In this document: positions 25,746-34,838 of the stretch, one piece after another | Position numbering within the stretch: position 1 is the stretch's first letter | How the letters are laid out: each line of letters begins with the position of its first letter | NCBI GenBank assembly: GCA_038530555.1 | Contig: JBCBCN010000012.1 | Location: forward strand, 1-64,000 | DNA length: 64,000 nucleotides | Source of the DNA: HKCCE3408 sp038530555 | Lineage (GTDB): Bacteria > Pseudomonadota > Alphaproteobacteria > Rhodobacterales > Rhodobacteraceae | Reading direction: 5' to 3' | Made by a program: the position numbers and the translations under genes | Notes under the pieces: model-generated | Told to the model about the DNA's origin: nothing | Databases searched by the model: none | The model's input: the letters and a program-made list of their open reading frames with translations, nothing else

Positions 25746-26714
25746 TTAGGCTCCTGCCCTCAGGATCTGGCTCCAGACGGCGGTTTCATCGAACAAAGTA
25801 TATTCGCGGCGCAGGCCCCAGGGGCCGAACTCCGCATGGGTGATCCCGAGCACGTAAACCATCGCACCGCTCGGCGCCCCAAAGGCGCCCCAGCCCGAAT
25901 GGCGCCCCCAAAGCGACCATCTCACGGCGGCACGCGGCGGCATGGCCTCGTCTTCGCGACCGATGACATGGTGCAGGGTGAACTCGGCATCTGGCAATGC
26001 GGCGCGCAGGCCCATCCAGAATTTATCTGCGCCGTCAAAGCTTTGGGTCTCCACACCGCCGGGGTAAAACAGGTTCGCCGCGCGGTCGTATTCCTGGCCG
26101 ATCACCGCCATATCGGCCCCCATGATCCGGGTCAGGATCTCGGCCAGGCGTGCTCCCGTCGGATGGTCATTGCCCCGCCCCTGATACGGGCCCGGCTGAT
26201 CGGTCTCCGGGGTCAGGGCCGCCACGACGCGCCCGGCCGCCGTCTGTTTGGCGTGCAAATCGGCGGCATAGGCTTCGGGCGTCCAGCCCAGTTGCCGCAC
26301 AATCGCGCCCTGGTCGCGGATCAGCCATTCATCGTTGATCTGATTATCGATGGCGTGGCAATCGGCCAGGATCCGGTAGCGCAGCGCCGTCCCGCTGGCC
26401 GGGCCATAGACCCCGCTTTGCGAATGGGTGGCCGTCGACAGGATCCGGTGGCTCGACAGCATGCCATCCTCGGGCGTCCCGGACCAAATCACATCCTCGC
26501 CCAATAGCCGCCGGTCAGGAAACTCCGCCAAGGTCGCCATGGTCGCGCCAATGACGTCCTGATTGCCCACCACCACCGAGGCCGGGGAACGCACGACAAT
26601 GTCTGGAGCATAATATTCATGCAGTGTTGCGATGCCGCGATCTTCCCAAATCTCTTTGGTGATCCCGATGATGTATTCGGGGAAGTCTCTGAAACGGTTC
26701 GAAAATCCCTTCAT
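25746..26714 (-). CDS. Two-domain SnoaL/NTF2-like protein
   Basis: A 322-residue protein with two NTF2-like cone domains (about residues 10-150 and 180-315). The first shows the ester-cyclase pattern LHEYYAPDIVVRSP and LLGEDVIWSGTPEDG, the second NLFYPGGVETQSFDG and RWSLWGRHSGWG. SnoaL-like proteins include cyclases, isomerases, hydratases and lyases of small organic substrates. The ATG at 26714 overlaps the LacI stop (ATGA). It is one of four SnoaL-like proteins in this regulon. Confidence 0.75.
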   Translation of the reverse strand: MKGFSNRFRDFPEYIIGITKEIWEDRGIATLHEYYAPDIVVRSPASVVVGNQDVIGATMATLAEFPDRRLLGEDVIWSGTPEDGMLSSHRILSTATHSQSGVYGPASGTALRYRILADCHAIDNQINDEWLIRDQGAIVRQLGWTPEAYAADLHAKQTAAGRVVAALTPETDQPGPYQGRGNDHPTGARLAEILTRIMGADMAVIGQEYDRAANLFYPGGVETQSFDGADKFWMGLRAALPDAEFTLHHVIGREDEAMPPRAAVRWSLWGRHSGWGAFGAPSGAMVYVLGITHAEFGPWGLRREYTLFDETAVWSQILRAGA

Positions 26715-27736
26715 TCGGGCCATCCTTCGGGGCAACGCGCAGAACTGCGCACAATCAACGGTGAGGGTACCGCGATCCGGCGCGGTGGGTCATTCGGGGC
26801 CGTGATCCGGGCCAGCATCGCCTCAACCGTGGCCGCCACCATCTCAGCTGCGGGCTGGCGCACGGTCGTCAGGTCATAGGAGGGCCAGGCCGCGATCTCC
26901 ACATCGTCATAGCCCACCACCGAGACATCGCCGGGCACATCGAGGCCCATCTCATGGCGCAGCACATCCATCACGGCAAAGGCCATGTGGTCATTGGCCA
27001 CGAAAATCGCATCCGGCGGCGTGGGCCGGGCAAACAGCGTGCGCGTCGCCGCCCGTGCCTCATCCAAGCGGTAATTGCCCAGCGCGCGGCCATGCAGCAG
27101 AAGTCCCGCCTCCTGCAGCCCGGCCAAAAGCCCGGCCTCACGGTCGCGCGCGGTCATAGCACCAGGCCATCCCGCGATATGGGCAATCCTACGGTGCCCG
27201 CCGCGATAGAGGAACTCGGCAACCAGGCGCCCCCCGGCCAGGTTGTCCGAAGCGACCCCGGAAAACCGATCATCATCCTGCAACCGGTTGAACAGAACCA
27301 CCGGCACGCCCGCGGCCTCGCAGCGCTCGCTTAACTCAGATGACATGCCGACCGAGGCCATAACGATGCCATCTACCTGATACGCAAGGATTTCTTCCAG
27401 AACGCTGTCGATATCGCTCGCGTTGGAGGCGAAGAACATCAGAACATGATAGCCCTGTTCTTGGAGGCTATGGGACAGCTTCTCCAACGCCTCGGGGTAA
27501 AAGTGGTTGTCGAGGTAGGCCAGAACCAAGCCGATGATCCGACTGCGCCCCGTGCTCATCGCGCGGGCCAGGATGTTGGGCCTGTAGCCCAGCTCCGAGG
27601 CCGCTTTGCGCACCTTGTCCGCGGTTTGTTTCGAGACCGAGGCGCCGGGCGTGAAGACTCGGCTAACGGCCGATTGGCTGACACCCGCCCGTTCGGCCAC
27701 GTCGATCGACGTGACTTTTTCGCCAATCCCACTCAT
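26711..27736 (-). CDS. LacI-family transcriptional regulator
   Basis: A 341-residue regulator with an N-terminal helix-turn-helix (about residues 8-28, VTSIDVAERAGVSQSAVSRV), the hinge region around LGYRPNILARAMSTGRS, and a sugar-binding-protein-like effector domain (about 65-330) with VVGYDDVEIAAWP. It sits inside the operon it probably controls, 30 bp after the SDR gene. The likely operators are the palindromes at 33623-33640 and 38595-38612, both with a central CG as is usual for the family. Confidence 0.93.
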   Translation of the reverse strand: MSGIGEKVTSIDVAERAGVSQSAVSRVFTPGASVSKQTADKVRKAASELGYRPNILARAMSTGRSRIIGLVLAYLDNHFYPEALEKLSHSLQEQGYHVLMFFASNASDIDSVLEEILAYQVDGIVMASVGMSSELSERCEAAGVPVVLFNRLQDDDRFSGVASDNLAGGRLVAEFLYRGGHRRIAHIAGWPGAMTARDREAGLLAGLQEAGLLLHGRALGNYRLDEARAATRTLFARPTPPDAIFVANDHMAFAVMDVLRHEMGLDVPGDVSVVGYDDVEIAAWPSYDLTTVRQPAAEMVAATVEAMLARITAPNDPPRRIAVPSPLIVRSSARCPEGWPE

Positions 27737-27766
27737 GAAGATGGCCCACTCATGAAGAAATCCCGC

Positions 27767-28531
27767 TCATTCCGCCGTCCACCCGCCATCGATCATCAGT
27801 GCCGTGCCCGTGATCAGCGCCGCCGCGTCCGAGGCCAGGAAAACGACGCCGCCCATAATGTCCTGAAGCTCTCCCACACGGCCAAGCTTGATCTTTTCCT
27901 CGATCCAAGCGCGACGTTCTGGGTTCTCGAAGGTCGCCTGGGTCAGCGCGGTCCGGATGAAGGTCGGACAAAGCGTGTTGACCCGAATGCCCGCCGGGCC
28001 AAACTCGATCGCCATGGCTTTGCTAAAGCCTTCGACCGCGTGCTTGCTGGCGCAATAAACCGCGCGATCCACCCCGCCGACATGGCCCATCTGGCTCGAA
28101 ATATTGATCAAAGATCCTGGCTTACCGGCTGAGATCAACCCCTTCGCGACCTCGCGCGTCAGGAAATAGGCCGCGCGTACATTGAGATCCGTCACCGCGT
28201 CATAATCGTCCGGAGCGGTCTCGGTTGCCGGCCCATGTCGGGCAAGGCCAGCTGAATTGACCAGGATGTCGAAGGGCCCGTGCTCGGCCAGCGCGGCGGC
28301 GGTCTGCGCCAAATCCGTCACGTCCAGCACCAAAGCCTCCGCGCTGTGGCCTGCCGCGCGTAACTGCTCCACGGCACCGGCCAGCTTGTCCTCAGACCGT
28401 GCGGCAAGCACCACATGCGCTCCCGCCTCGGCAAGGGCCACGGCCGCGGCAAGTCCTATGCCAGAGGAAGCCCCGGCGGCCAGAGCGCGTTTTCCATCCA
28501 GGCGGAACGAAGGCGTCTTGGGCAGGCTCAT
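27767..28531 (-). CDS. Short-chain dehydrogenase/reductase
   Basis: A 254-residue classical SDR. The cofactor motif is GASSGIG (about residues 19-25), with NSAG, the catalytic Ser in INISSQMG and YCASK, and a C-terminal ITGTALMIDGGWTAE. An Arg in AARSEDK suggests NADP preference. The start at 28531 overlaps the GST stop (ATGA). It probably oxidises or reduces a hydroxyl group of the substrate brought in by the linked ABC transporter. Confidence 0.9.
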   Translation of the reverse strand: MSLPKTPSFRLDGKRALAAGASSGIGLAAAVALAEAGAHVVLAARSEDKLAGAVEQLRAAGHSAEALVLDVTDLAQTAAALAEHGPFDILVNSAGLARHGPATETAPDDYDAVTDLNVRAAYFLTREVAKGLISAGKPGSLINISSQMGHVGGVDRAVYCASKHAVEGFSKAMAIEFGPAGIRVNTLCPTFIRTALTQATFENPERRAWIEEKIKLGRVGELQDIMGGVVFLASDAAALITGTALMIDGGWTAE

Positions 28532-29148
28532 GGCGCAAGCTCCGCATAGGGCACCATCACATGGGTCCGGTAAGCGGGCCTCGCCCGACAAGCGGCATAA
28601 TATTCGATCAGGCCCTCGGGCGGCTGACGCTCCAGATCGAGGGTGAAATACCGGTAAAGCACATGGGCGAACCAAATATCGCCCAGGCTCAACCGGTCTC
28701 CGCCCAACCAAGGCGCCCCTTCCCGCGCCGCCAGAGCCGTGGCGCAGAGCGTCTCGAACGCGGCGAAATCGGCCATCACTCGGTCCATATCCCGCTCGAC
28801 CTCAGCAGTGCGGAAATAGCCCCAGAAAATCGGCATCACGAAGGCCCGGCTCAGCGTCCATTTGCACCATTCGCCCCAGGCTTCGGCCCAGGGGCTCGTG
28901 TTGAACTGACGGCCCTTGTCGTATTTGCCCAGCAGGTACCGGCAAATCGCGGGCGCCTCGAACATCGCCACATCGCCGTCCTCCAGCGCGGGGACCAGGC
29001 CGAAGGGGCTGATGGCGCGAAACTCCGGCGCATCATTGCCGCCGAAGCGACCGCCGACATCGCGGCGCTCATGGTCAAGGCCAAGCTCACCCACCACCCA
29101 CATCACCGCTTGCACATTCGACGACGTCGCCCGGCCATGCACGATCAT
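28528..29148 (-). CDS. Glutathione S-transferase
   Basis: A 206-residue GST with a thioredoxin-like N-terminal domain (GRATSSNVQAVMW, cis-proline in LVPALEDG, glutathione-contacting EAPAICRYL) and a helical C-terminal domain (GDRLSLGDIWFAH). Most catalytic Ser/Cys candidates lie in the ATSSN segment. Both ends overlap neighbours by ATGA. In a catabolic operon it may cleave, isomerise or dehalogenate the substrate using glutathione rather than act in stress defence. Confidence 0.88.
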   Translation of the reverse strand: MIVHGRATSSNVQAVMWVVGELGLDHERRDVGGRFGGNDAPEFRAISPFGLVPALEDGDVAMFEAPAICRYLLGKYDKGRQFNTSPWAEAWGEWCKWTLSRAFVMPIFWGYFRTAEVERDMDRVMADFAAFETLCATALAAREGAPWLGGDRLSLGDIWFAHVLYRYFTLDLERQPPEGLIEYYAACRARPAYRTHVMVPYAELAP

Positions 29149-30194
29149 GCCAACGCCCTCCCGGTCTGACTGTCGAAACCGACGCGCGCTTTGTTGAACT
29201 CCCGCATGCGGGCCAGGACACCGACGCCGATCTGAGCATACATGTCGATCAGGTCGATCATCACCCAGTTTTCGCGGATCAGCCCGTCCTGCACCCGCCA
29301 AAAATCGAGCGAGCACATCGTCACCGTCTTGTTCGGCGGCGCGATCCCCAGCCATCCCGGATGGCTCAGCGTCTGTTTCATATTCGGCCAGCCGGTGACG
29401 CCCGTATAGGCCCCGTCGCCGAAGAAATGATAGATCATGGAGCTCTTTTCATAGCCGCGATCGGGCATCGCCGCCAGAAACGGGATCTGGTGCCAGTTGC
29501 GAAAGCCCGCAATCCCGCGCGCGGTGCCGATCCCCGCCGGGCCGTACCAGCTCATGGAAGGATGCCAGAACCGCTCCATCTCCATCACTTCCGGCCCACC
29601 CTGGGACGGGTGGCGCGTCATCGCGGCCAGCATGTCCAGGATGACAACCTTGGAAGCCTCGGAGGTCGCCATATCATAGGGCCCCGTCACGATCCCATCC
29701 TGGGTCAGCGGCCCGGGCACCAGGCCCTCACGGCCCAGCGATGGCGATAACGGCCAGGCACCGGCCTGCATCATCACCTCTGGGATGTCCCAAAGCGCCT
29801 GCATCTCCACCACCTTGTCGCCCTCAAAGCGGTAGAACTCGTGAAAGCGCATGTGGGTGAAATGCCCGGTCGGCGGGATGTCGAGCCAGGGCCGCGCAAA
29901 AGTGCCCGCGTAAAACCCGGCCGTTCCCACCCAGTCGAGCCCATGCTCATCCGCGCCACCGATTACAATGTAATCGCGCCGCTCCAGATCCGGCCACGCA
30001 GCCAAAAGCGGCGCATAGGCCGCCGCCACATAGGCCGCTGCGCCCTTATGGGTGCCGATGGAGTGGGACGAGCGAAAGACCGCTCCACCGGCCAGCCGCT
30101 CCAACTCGGCCTCAACCTCCGGCAAAGCGAAATCGACCATCGCCGCCCGCAGCGGGGCGATGGCCTTTTTTATCTGTGTGACGCGGTCGCTCAC
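29145..30194 (-). CDS. Two-domain SnoaL/NTF2-like protein
   Basis: A 349-residue protein read from a GTG at 30194 that shares one base with the preceding TAG and has GGAG upstream; the frame further upstream lies inside the dehydrogenase gene. Two NTF2-like domains occupy about residues 10-165 and 190-340. It is a paralogue of the protein at 38650-39678: both have the pattern DIPE(V/L)M(M/L)QAG in the middle and GPxGIGT, GWPN and ENWxxIDL in the second domain. Function unknown; probably an isomerase, lyase or cyclase step of the pathway. Confidence 0.75.
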   Translation of the reverse strand: MSDRVTQIKKAIAPLRAAMVDFALPEVEAELERLAGGAVFRSSHSIGTHKGAAAYVAAAYAPLLAAWPDLERRDYIVIGGADEHGLDWVGTAGFYAGTFARPWLDIPPTGHFTHMRFHEFYRFEGDKVVEMQALWDIPEVMMQAGAWPLSPSLGREGLVPGPLTQDGIVTGPYDMATSEASKVVILDMLAAMTRHPSQGGPEVMEMERFWHPSMSWYGPAGIGTARGIAGFRNWHQIPFLAAMPDRGYEKSSMIYHFFGDGAYTGVTGWPNMKQTLSHPGWLGIAPPNKTVTMCSLDFWRVQDGLIRENWVMIDLIDMYAQIGVGVLARMREFNKARVGFDSQTGRALA

Positions 30195-31522
30195 TACTCC
30201 GCCGCCTCCCGGTAGGGGGCCGGGCCGCCATAGGGCACATTCACCCCGCCATAGCGGCGTACGCGGACATTGCACTGCTCGGCATGGCCGACAAAGCCCT
30301 CCAACAGGCACAGCCTTGAGCCGTAGGCGCCGATCTCCGCCGCCGCCTCGTCCGAGGTGATCTTCTGGTAAGAATGCGTCTTGAGAAACTTGCCCACCCA
30401 GAGCCCGCCGGTATAACGCCCGGCCTTTTTCGTGGGCAGCGTGTGGTTGGTGCCGATCACCTTATCGCCATTGGCCACATTGGTGCGCGGCCCCAGGAAC
30501 AGCGCGCCGTAAGAGTGCATGTTCTCCAGGAACCAATCGTCCCGGTCGGTCATCACTTGGACATGCTCAGACGCGATGTCATTGGCGACCTCCAGCATCT
30601 CGTCATAGCTGCCGCAGACGATCATCTCGCCATACTCTTCCCAAGAGGTCCGCGCCGTCTCCGCCGTGGGCAGCATGCCCAAAAGCCGCTCGATCTCGAC
30701 CAATGTGGCCTCGGCAAGCTTGCGAGAATTCGTCACCATGACGGCGGGAGAGTTATAGCCATGCTCGGCTTGCCCCAACAGGTCGGTGGCGCAAATCTCG
30801 GCATCGACCGTCTCATCGGCGATCACCATCGTCTCGGTCGGCCCGGCGAACAGATCGATCCCCACCCGGCCGTAAAGCTGACGCTTGGCCTCGGCGACAA
30901 AGGCATTGCCAGGCCCCACCAGCATATCGACCGGCTTGATCGTCTCGGTGCCCAGCGCCATGGCGCCAACGGCCTGGATGCCGCCCAGAACATAGATCTC
31001 ATGCGCCCCGCCCAGATGCATCGCGGCGATCACCGCCGGGTTGGGCGCCCCCTTGAAGGGCGGCGTGGCCGCGATGATGCGCGGCACCTCGGCGACGCTG
31101 GCCGTGGCCACCGACATATGTGCCGAGGCCACCATTGGAAACTTTCCACCGGGCACATAGCAGCCCACGGATTGAACCGGGATGTTCTTGTGGCCCAGGA
31201 TCACACCGGGCATCGGCTCCACTTCGATGTCGAGCATCGAGGCCCGCTGCGCCCGGGCAAACTCGGTCACCTGGGCCTGGGCAAACTTGATATCGGCCAT
31301 GTCCCGGTCACTGACCTGGTTCATCAGTGCCTCGATATCGCCCGCGCTCAGGCGGAAGGCCTCGGGCGTGTAGCCGTCGAACTTCTCGCTCAGCTGCCGC
31401 ACGGCCGCGTCGCCATTGGCCTCGATATCCTTCAGCGTCGACTCCACGATGCCGCGCACCTTCGCGTCATCATCGTCGCGGTCAGCCTGGCTTTTCGCGG
31501 TCTTCAGATACTCAATCGCCAT
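30194..31522 (-). CDS. Histidinol-dehydrogenase-like NAD-dependent dehydrogenase
   Basis: A 442-residue HisD-family enzyme with PGGKFPMVASAHM, GPGNAFVAEAKRQLYG, the zinc ligands GQAEHGYNSP and EGFVGHAEQ. The general base pair Glu-His of HisD is replaced: the sequence is GTNHTLPT near residue 357, with Asn instead of Glu. The context holds no histidine genes, so it is probably a catabolic HisD homologue of the HpsN kind (sulfopropanediol 3-dehydrogenase), oxidising an alcohol to an acid. The ATG at 31522 has GAGGAGAG upstream. Confidence 0.85.
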   Translation of the reverse strand: MAIEYLKTAKSQADRDDDDAKVRGIVESTLKDIEANGDAAVRQLSEKFDGYTPEAFRLSAGDIEALMNQVSDRDMADIKFAQAQVTEFARAQRASMLDIEVEPMPGVILGHKNIPVQSVGCYVPGGKFPMVASAHMSVATASVAEVPRIIAATPPFKGAPNPAVIAAMHLGGAHEIYVLGGIQAVGAMALGTETIKPVDMLVGPGNAFVAEAKRQLYGRVGIDLFAGPTETMVIADETVDAEICATDLLGQAEHGYNSPAVMVTNSRKLAEATLVEIERLLGMLPTAETARTSWEEYGEMIVCGSYDEMLEVANDIASEHVQVMTDRDDWFLENMHSYGALFLGPRTNVANGDKVIGTNHTLPTKKAGRYTGGLWVGKFLKTHSYQKITSDEAAAEIGAYGSRLCLLEGFVGHAEQCNVRVRRYGGVNVPYGGPAPYREAAE

Positions 31523-31535
31523 CTCGTCTCTCCTC

Positions 31536-32066
31536 TCAACTTGCGGGCCGCGGCGGGGTCTTCTCACCGCGGTCAAAATGTTCCCAACCTTCGCCGCCGA
31601 AGACGTCATGGCCAAGCTGCGCCAGAACATGGGGGAAATCGACCATCACGTAATTTTCGACGATCTTTCCATCGACAACTTTCCAGAAATCCATGTAGCG
31701 GATCTCGACCCGCTTGCCGGTGGCGGTCAGGCCCATGAACTCGCCCGAATGCGTGGCCTCCTGGCGGCCGAAGGCGGCCGCCCATTCGCCCATGTAAAGC
31801 CGGGCTTCATCGACACAGACCTTGTCCGAGAACGCCGCCTGAAAGGGCCGCTGCCAGTTGTCTTGGAATTCCTGCAGGCCCGTCTTCGTCCCGCAGCCGG
31901 CATTGCCGATCCAACGAAACCCCTGGGAAAAGAACTCCCCAATATCGTCAATCCGGTGATCGTTGAGCCCGTCGACCATCCCCTCGATCACGGCGCGGGT
32001 TTCGTCGGTCTTGCTCATATCCGTGTCGCGCGTCAGCACGGCTTGTTCGGGGCGAGAGCCTTTCAT
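31536..32066 (-). CDS. Single-domain SnoaL/NTF2-like protein
   Basis: A 176-residue protein whose NTF2-like domain (about residues 25-155) ends with RYMDFWKVVDGKIVENYVMV, close to the second domain of the two larger SnoaL-like proteins of the regulon. The ATG at 32066 overlaps the GMC stop (ATGA), and the HisD-like gene follows after 13 bp. Confidence 0.75.
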   Translation of the reverse strand: MKGSRPEQAVLTRDTDMSKTDETRAVIEGMVDGLNDHRIDDIGEFFSQGFRWIGNAGCGTKTGLQEFQDNWQRPFQAAFSDKVCVDEARLYMGEWAAAFGRQEATHSGEFMGLTATGKRVEIRYMDFWKVVDGKIVENYVMVDFPHVLAQLGHDVFGGEGWEHFDRGEKTPPRPAS

Positions 32067-33550
32067 CTGCAATCCTCTGCAATAAAATCTGCGGCGCGGT
32101 GGCCGATCATCATGGTGGGCGCGTTGGTGTTGCCCGAGGTAACCTGCGGCATGACCGAGGCATCGGCGACCCAGAGGCCATCGGCGCCCTTGACCGCCAG
32201 CCGGTCACTGACAGGACCGCCAAGGCTCAGCGTGCCCACCGGGTGATAGGCCGTGCCACAGCGCGCGCGGATCATCTCGCGGATCGCCGCGTGGCCCTCG
32301 ACCGCCCGGCCCGGCAACACTTCGCGCGCCCGCCGTGGCCCGAAATCCGCCTCATCCAAAAGCCTGCGCAGCCGCGCAAAGCCATGGGCCAGCGTCTCTA
32401 GATCGCTGTCCTCGGCCAAAAGGTTCAGGTCGATCTCTGGCGCAGCTTTTGGGTCTTTGGCCGCCAGCCGCAGCCGCCCGCGCGATTTCGGACGACACAG
32501 GCAGACATCGGCGAAATACCCCGCACCCCAGGAGACCTTGCGCCCCTGGGTGTCGAGCTTGAAGGGGATGAAATGGCTCTGCACGTCCGGCTTTGGCCCG
32601 TCGCCTCGCGCATTGAAAAACGCGCCCCCCTCCACCGTCGGAGAGGTCAGTCGCCCGCCCCGGTTCAGGAGATACCGGAACGGGGCTGCCGCCCAGGCCG
32701 GAAGCTGCGCGGCCTCCAGCCCATAGCCCGAACCTGCCCCTTCGAAATGCGCGCCCACCGCCGGGTGGTCGTGGAGGTTCGCGCCAACTCCAGGCGCATC
32801 ATGGCGCGTGTCGATCCCAAGCGCCGAAAGGTCTTCGCTTGGCCCAATCCCCGAGCGCAAAAGGATCGCCGGTGACGCGATCGAGCCTGCCGCCAAGACC
32901 ACGCCTTTGGCGGCGCGGATCTCGGTCCCGTCGATAAGGCGCACACCGGCCGCGCGATCGCCCTCAAAAATCAGCCGGTCGACCTGCGCGCCCGTCCGCA
33001 CCGTCACATCCGCGCCATCGAGAAACGCATTGGCCGCCGAATTGCGCCGTCCACCCACCAAGTTGAAGCGGAACACGCCTGCGCTTTCGTAATCCGGCGT
33101 GGGGTTCTCCGCGTTACCACCCAAAAGCCCGCTCAGCTTGCGGGTCAGCGGATGTGGGTCGACCAAGGTCGCGGGCTTCAGCCGCGCCTCGACCGCCTCG
33201 AAATGCGGCGCCACATCGCTGTAGCTCCAACCGGGTCTGGCCCAACCGTCGAAATCCGCCGCACGGCCCCGAAACCAAACCATCGAATTGATCGAGCCAG
33301 AACCACCTAGCATCTTGCCCCGCGGCACACCGATCCGGCGACCACCGGCCAGGGGCGCGCTCTTGAACTGCCAATCGCGCTTTGAGCCCATCAGCCAGAT
33401 CAAACCGAACGGCATGGAGACGAGGGGATGGCGGTGGCTCGGACCGGCCTCTAGAACGGTGACCCGTCCTGCGCCCAATTCCGCCAGCCGCGCCGCCGCG
33501 ACCGCCCCGCCGGAGCCGCCGCCCACGACAATGAAATCGGGCGTGCTCAT
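32063..33550 (-). CDS. GMC-family FAD-dependent alcohol oxidoreductase
   Basis: A 495-residue flavoprotein of the choline/glucose dehydrogenase family. The FAD motif VVGGGSGGAVAAARL is at the N-terminus, followed by the GMC signature GKMLGGSGSINSMVWFRG and, at the C-terminus, the catalytic His region CGTAYHPVGTLSLG and the NTNAPTMMIG end motif. It is first in the operon running to 24136, 72 bp downstream of the palindrome at 33623-33640. The acceptor is probably a quinone or cytochrome rather than oxygen, by family. The substrate is unknown; a polyol, glycoside or aryl alcohol is conceivable. Confidence 0.88.
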   Translation of the reverse strand: MSTPDFIVVGGGSGGAVAAARLAELGAGRVTVLEAGPSHRHPLVSMPFGLIWLMGSKRDWQFKSAPLAGGRRIGVPRGKMLGGSGSINSMVWFRGRAADFDGWARPGWSYSDVAPHFEAVEARLKPATLVDPHPLTRKLSGLLGGNAENPTPDYESAGVFRFNLVGGRRNSAANAFLDGADVTVRTGAQVDRLIFEGDRAAGVRLIDGTEIRAAKGVVLAAGSIASPAILLRSGIGPSEDLSALGIDTRHDAPGVGANLHDHPAVGAHFEGAGSGYGLEAAQLPAWAAAPFRYLLNRGGRLTSPTVEGGAFFNARGDGPKPDVQSHFIPFKLDTQGRKVSWGAGYFADVCLCRPKSRGRLRLAAKDPKAAPEIDLNLLAEDSDLETLAHGFARLRRLLDEADFGPRRAREVLPGRAVEGHAAIREMIRARCGTAYHPVGTLSLGGPVSDRLAVKGADGLWVADASVMPQVTSGNTNAPTMMIGHRAADFIAEDCR

Positions 33551-33622
33551 GACCAAGCCCGATACTGGACAGCTGGGCCACTGATATATGTAGAAGGGGT
33601 CGCCACGGGTTGGCTCATCGAT

Positions 33623-33640
33623 TTTGCATACGTATGCAAA
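33623..33640. promoter_or_regulatory. LacI-type operator in front of the GMC operon
   Basis: The sequence TTTGCATACGTATGCAAA is a perfect 18-bp palindrome with central CG. It matches the site at 38595-38612 at 17 of 18 positions. It is 72 bp upstream of the GMC start and is the likely target of the LacI-family regulator at 26711-27736. Confidence 0.75.
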
Positions 33641-33681
33641 CTAGCCGCAACCGGCGCGTCTCGCAAGCCCGCTTTCATCCG

Positions 33682-33729
33682 TCTTTATCGCAAAATATCC
33701 CAGAGAGCTCGAGAGACAGCGTCTCTCGA
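33682..33729 (-). repeat. Hairpin plus GGGATATTTTGCGA element
   Basis: On the minus strand, perfect 9-bp arms TCGAGAGAC and GTCTCTCGA with a three-base loop (33709-33729) are followed by GGGATATTTTGCGATAAAGA (33701-33682). The same order is found at 43187-43223 after pyrD. Confidence 0.6.
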
Positions 33730-33807
33730 CCGGGCCGAGGAGGGCCCCAACGGGGCTTGAAGAGGCCCGGCGCGCGGTCAGTTCCTGCCGCGACGCATCT
33801 CACCTGG

Positions 33808-33945
33808 GCTCCGCCCGAAAGGCACTCAATTTCTCCACTGGAAAGTTTGCCCGCTGGCGCCCATTGTAAATCGCGATCGCGTCCTGCCGCAGCTCCGCCC
33901 GTTCGGCGCTCAAACTCTCCACTGGAGAGTTTGCCGGCTAGCGCC
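33808..33945. repeat. Two 54-bp REP-like repeats after the ABC transporter genes
   Basis: Copies at 33808-33861 and 33892-33945 share the frame GCTCCGCCCG...CTCCACTGGA...GGCGCC. The copy next to the permease gene has perfect arms CAAACTCTCC and GGAGAGTTTG (33911-33933) and outer arms GGCGCT and AGCGCC, so it can form a long hairpin 11 bp after the stop codon. No U-run follows; it may stabilise the 3' end or act with Rho. Confidence 0.6.
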
Positions 33946-33955
33946 GGATCGCGTC

Positions 33956-34837
33956 TCACCCCTTAACCGCTCCGGCCGTCAGACCGCTGACGATCTGGCG
34001 CTGGAAGAACATCACCAGGACAAAAAGCGGTGCGGTTGCCGAGACCACGGCGGCCACCGCAAACATCACATTGCCCTCGGTATAGGTCGTGCCGAGGAAC
34101 GCGGCGATCTGCGGGACCATTGTCCGGTTCGCCTCATTCAGGATCAGCGCAGTCACGATGAAATCGTTATAGGCAAGCAAAAACGAAAACAGCCCCGTCG
34201 TGATAACCCCCGGCCACATCACCGGGATGATCACATGGCGGAAGGCTTGAAACTGCGTGCAGCCATCGACCTTGGCGCTCTCATCAAGCTCCTTGGGAAT
34301 GTTTTGAAAAAACGAATGCAGCATCCACAGCGTGAAGGGCTGGTTGATCGCCACCAGGACGATGATCGCCGTGGGCATATAGCCCCAGACATTCCAGCTA
34401 AAAAACACCGGCAGGTAGCCCGAGACCAGCGTCACCTGCGGCAAGGCGCGGAACATCAGCGCGATGATCAACAGCCAAAAGACGTATTTGTGACCCGACC
34501 GGCTCAGCGCATAGCCGCCAAGCGTACCGATCGTCAGAGAGATCGTGACCACGCAAATGCAGACAATCATCGTATTGATCGCGTTGCGCCAGAACTCATT
34601 GAGGACGAACGCCCCTTCATAGCCTGTGGAGGTGAAGGAGCTGCCATGGGTCAGCTCGGTGTTGCGGCCCACGAGCGCGTTGGTCCAGTCCGCGATCGAA
34701 AAGAAATCCAGCTCAACTTTGAAGCTGCCCCAAAGTGTCCAAAAAAACGGGAATGCGGCCATCACAAACCAGATGAGCACGAAAAGTGTCAGGCCGATTT
34801 GCAGGCCGAGCGGGCGTCGTTGTGCGGCAGATGACAT
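33956..34837 (-). CDS. Carbohydrate ABC transporter permease, MalG type
   Basis: A 293-residue inner-membrane protein with six helices and the ATPase-contacting EAA loop ELDESAKVDGCTQFQAFRHV (about residues 190-210). Family CUT1. It starts one base after the MalF-type permease gene and is last in the transporter operon, followed by the REP-like hairpin. Confidence 0.93.
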   Translation of the reverse strand: MSSAAQRRPLGLQIGLTLFVLIWFVMAAFPFFWTLWGSFKVELDFFSIADWTNALVGRNTELTHGSSFTSTGYEGAFVLNEFWRNAINTMIVCICVVTISLTIGTLGGYALSRSGHKYVFWLLIIALMFRALPQVTLVSGYLPVFFSWNVWGYMPTAIIVLVAINQPFTLWMLHSFFQNIPKELDESAKVDGCTQFQAFRHVIIPVMWPGVITTGLFSFLLAYNDFIVTALILNEANRTMVPQIAAFLGTTYTEGNVMFAVAAVVSATAPLFVLVMFFQRQIVSGLTAGAVKG

Positions 34838-34838
34838 C

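Larger units (their letters stand above)
33551..33955. other. 405-bp intergenic region between ABC transporter genes and the GMC operon
   Basis: No gene. From the transporter side it holds two 54-bp repeats (33892-33945 and 33808-33861), a hairpin followed by GGGATATTTTG (33729-33682 on the minus strand), and the operator-like palindrome at 33623-33640. Confidence 0.7.

Noticed and set aside
30374..31738. 454-codon plus-strand frame
   Set aside because: Antisense shadow of the HisD-like gene, which has clear family motifs.
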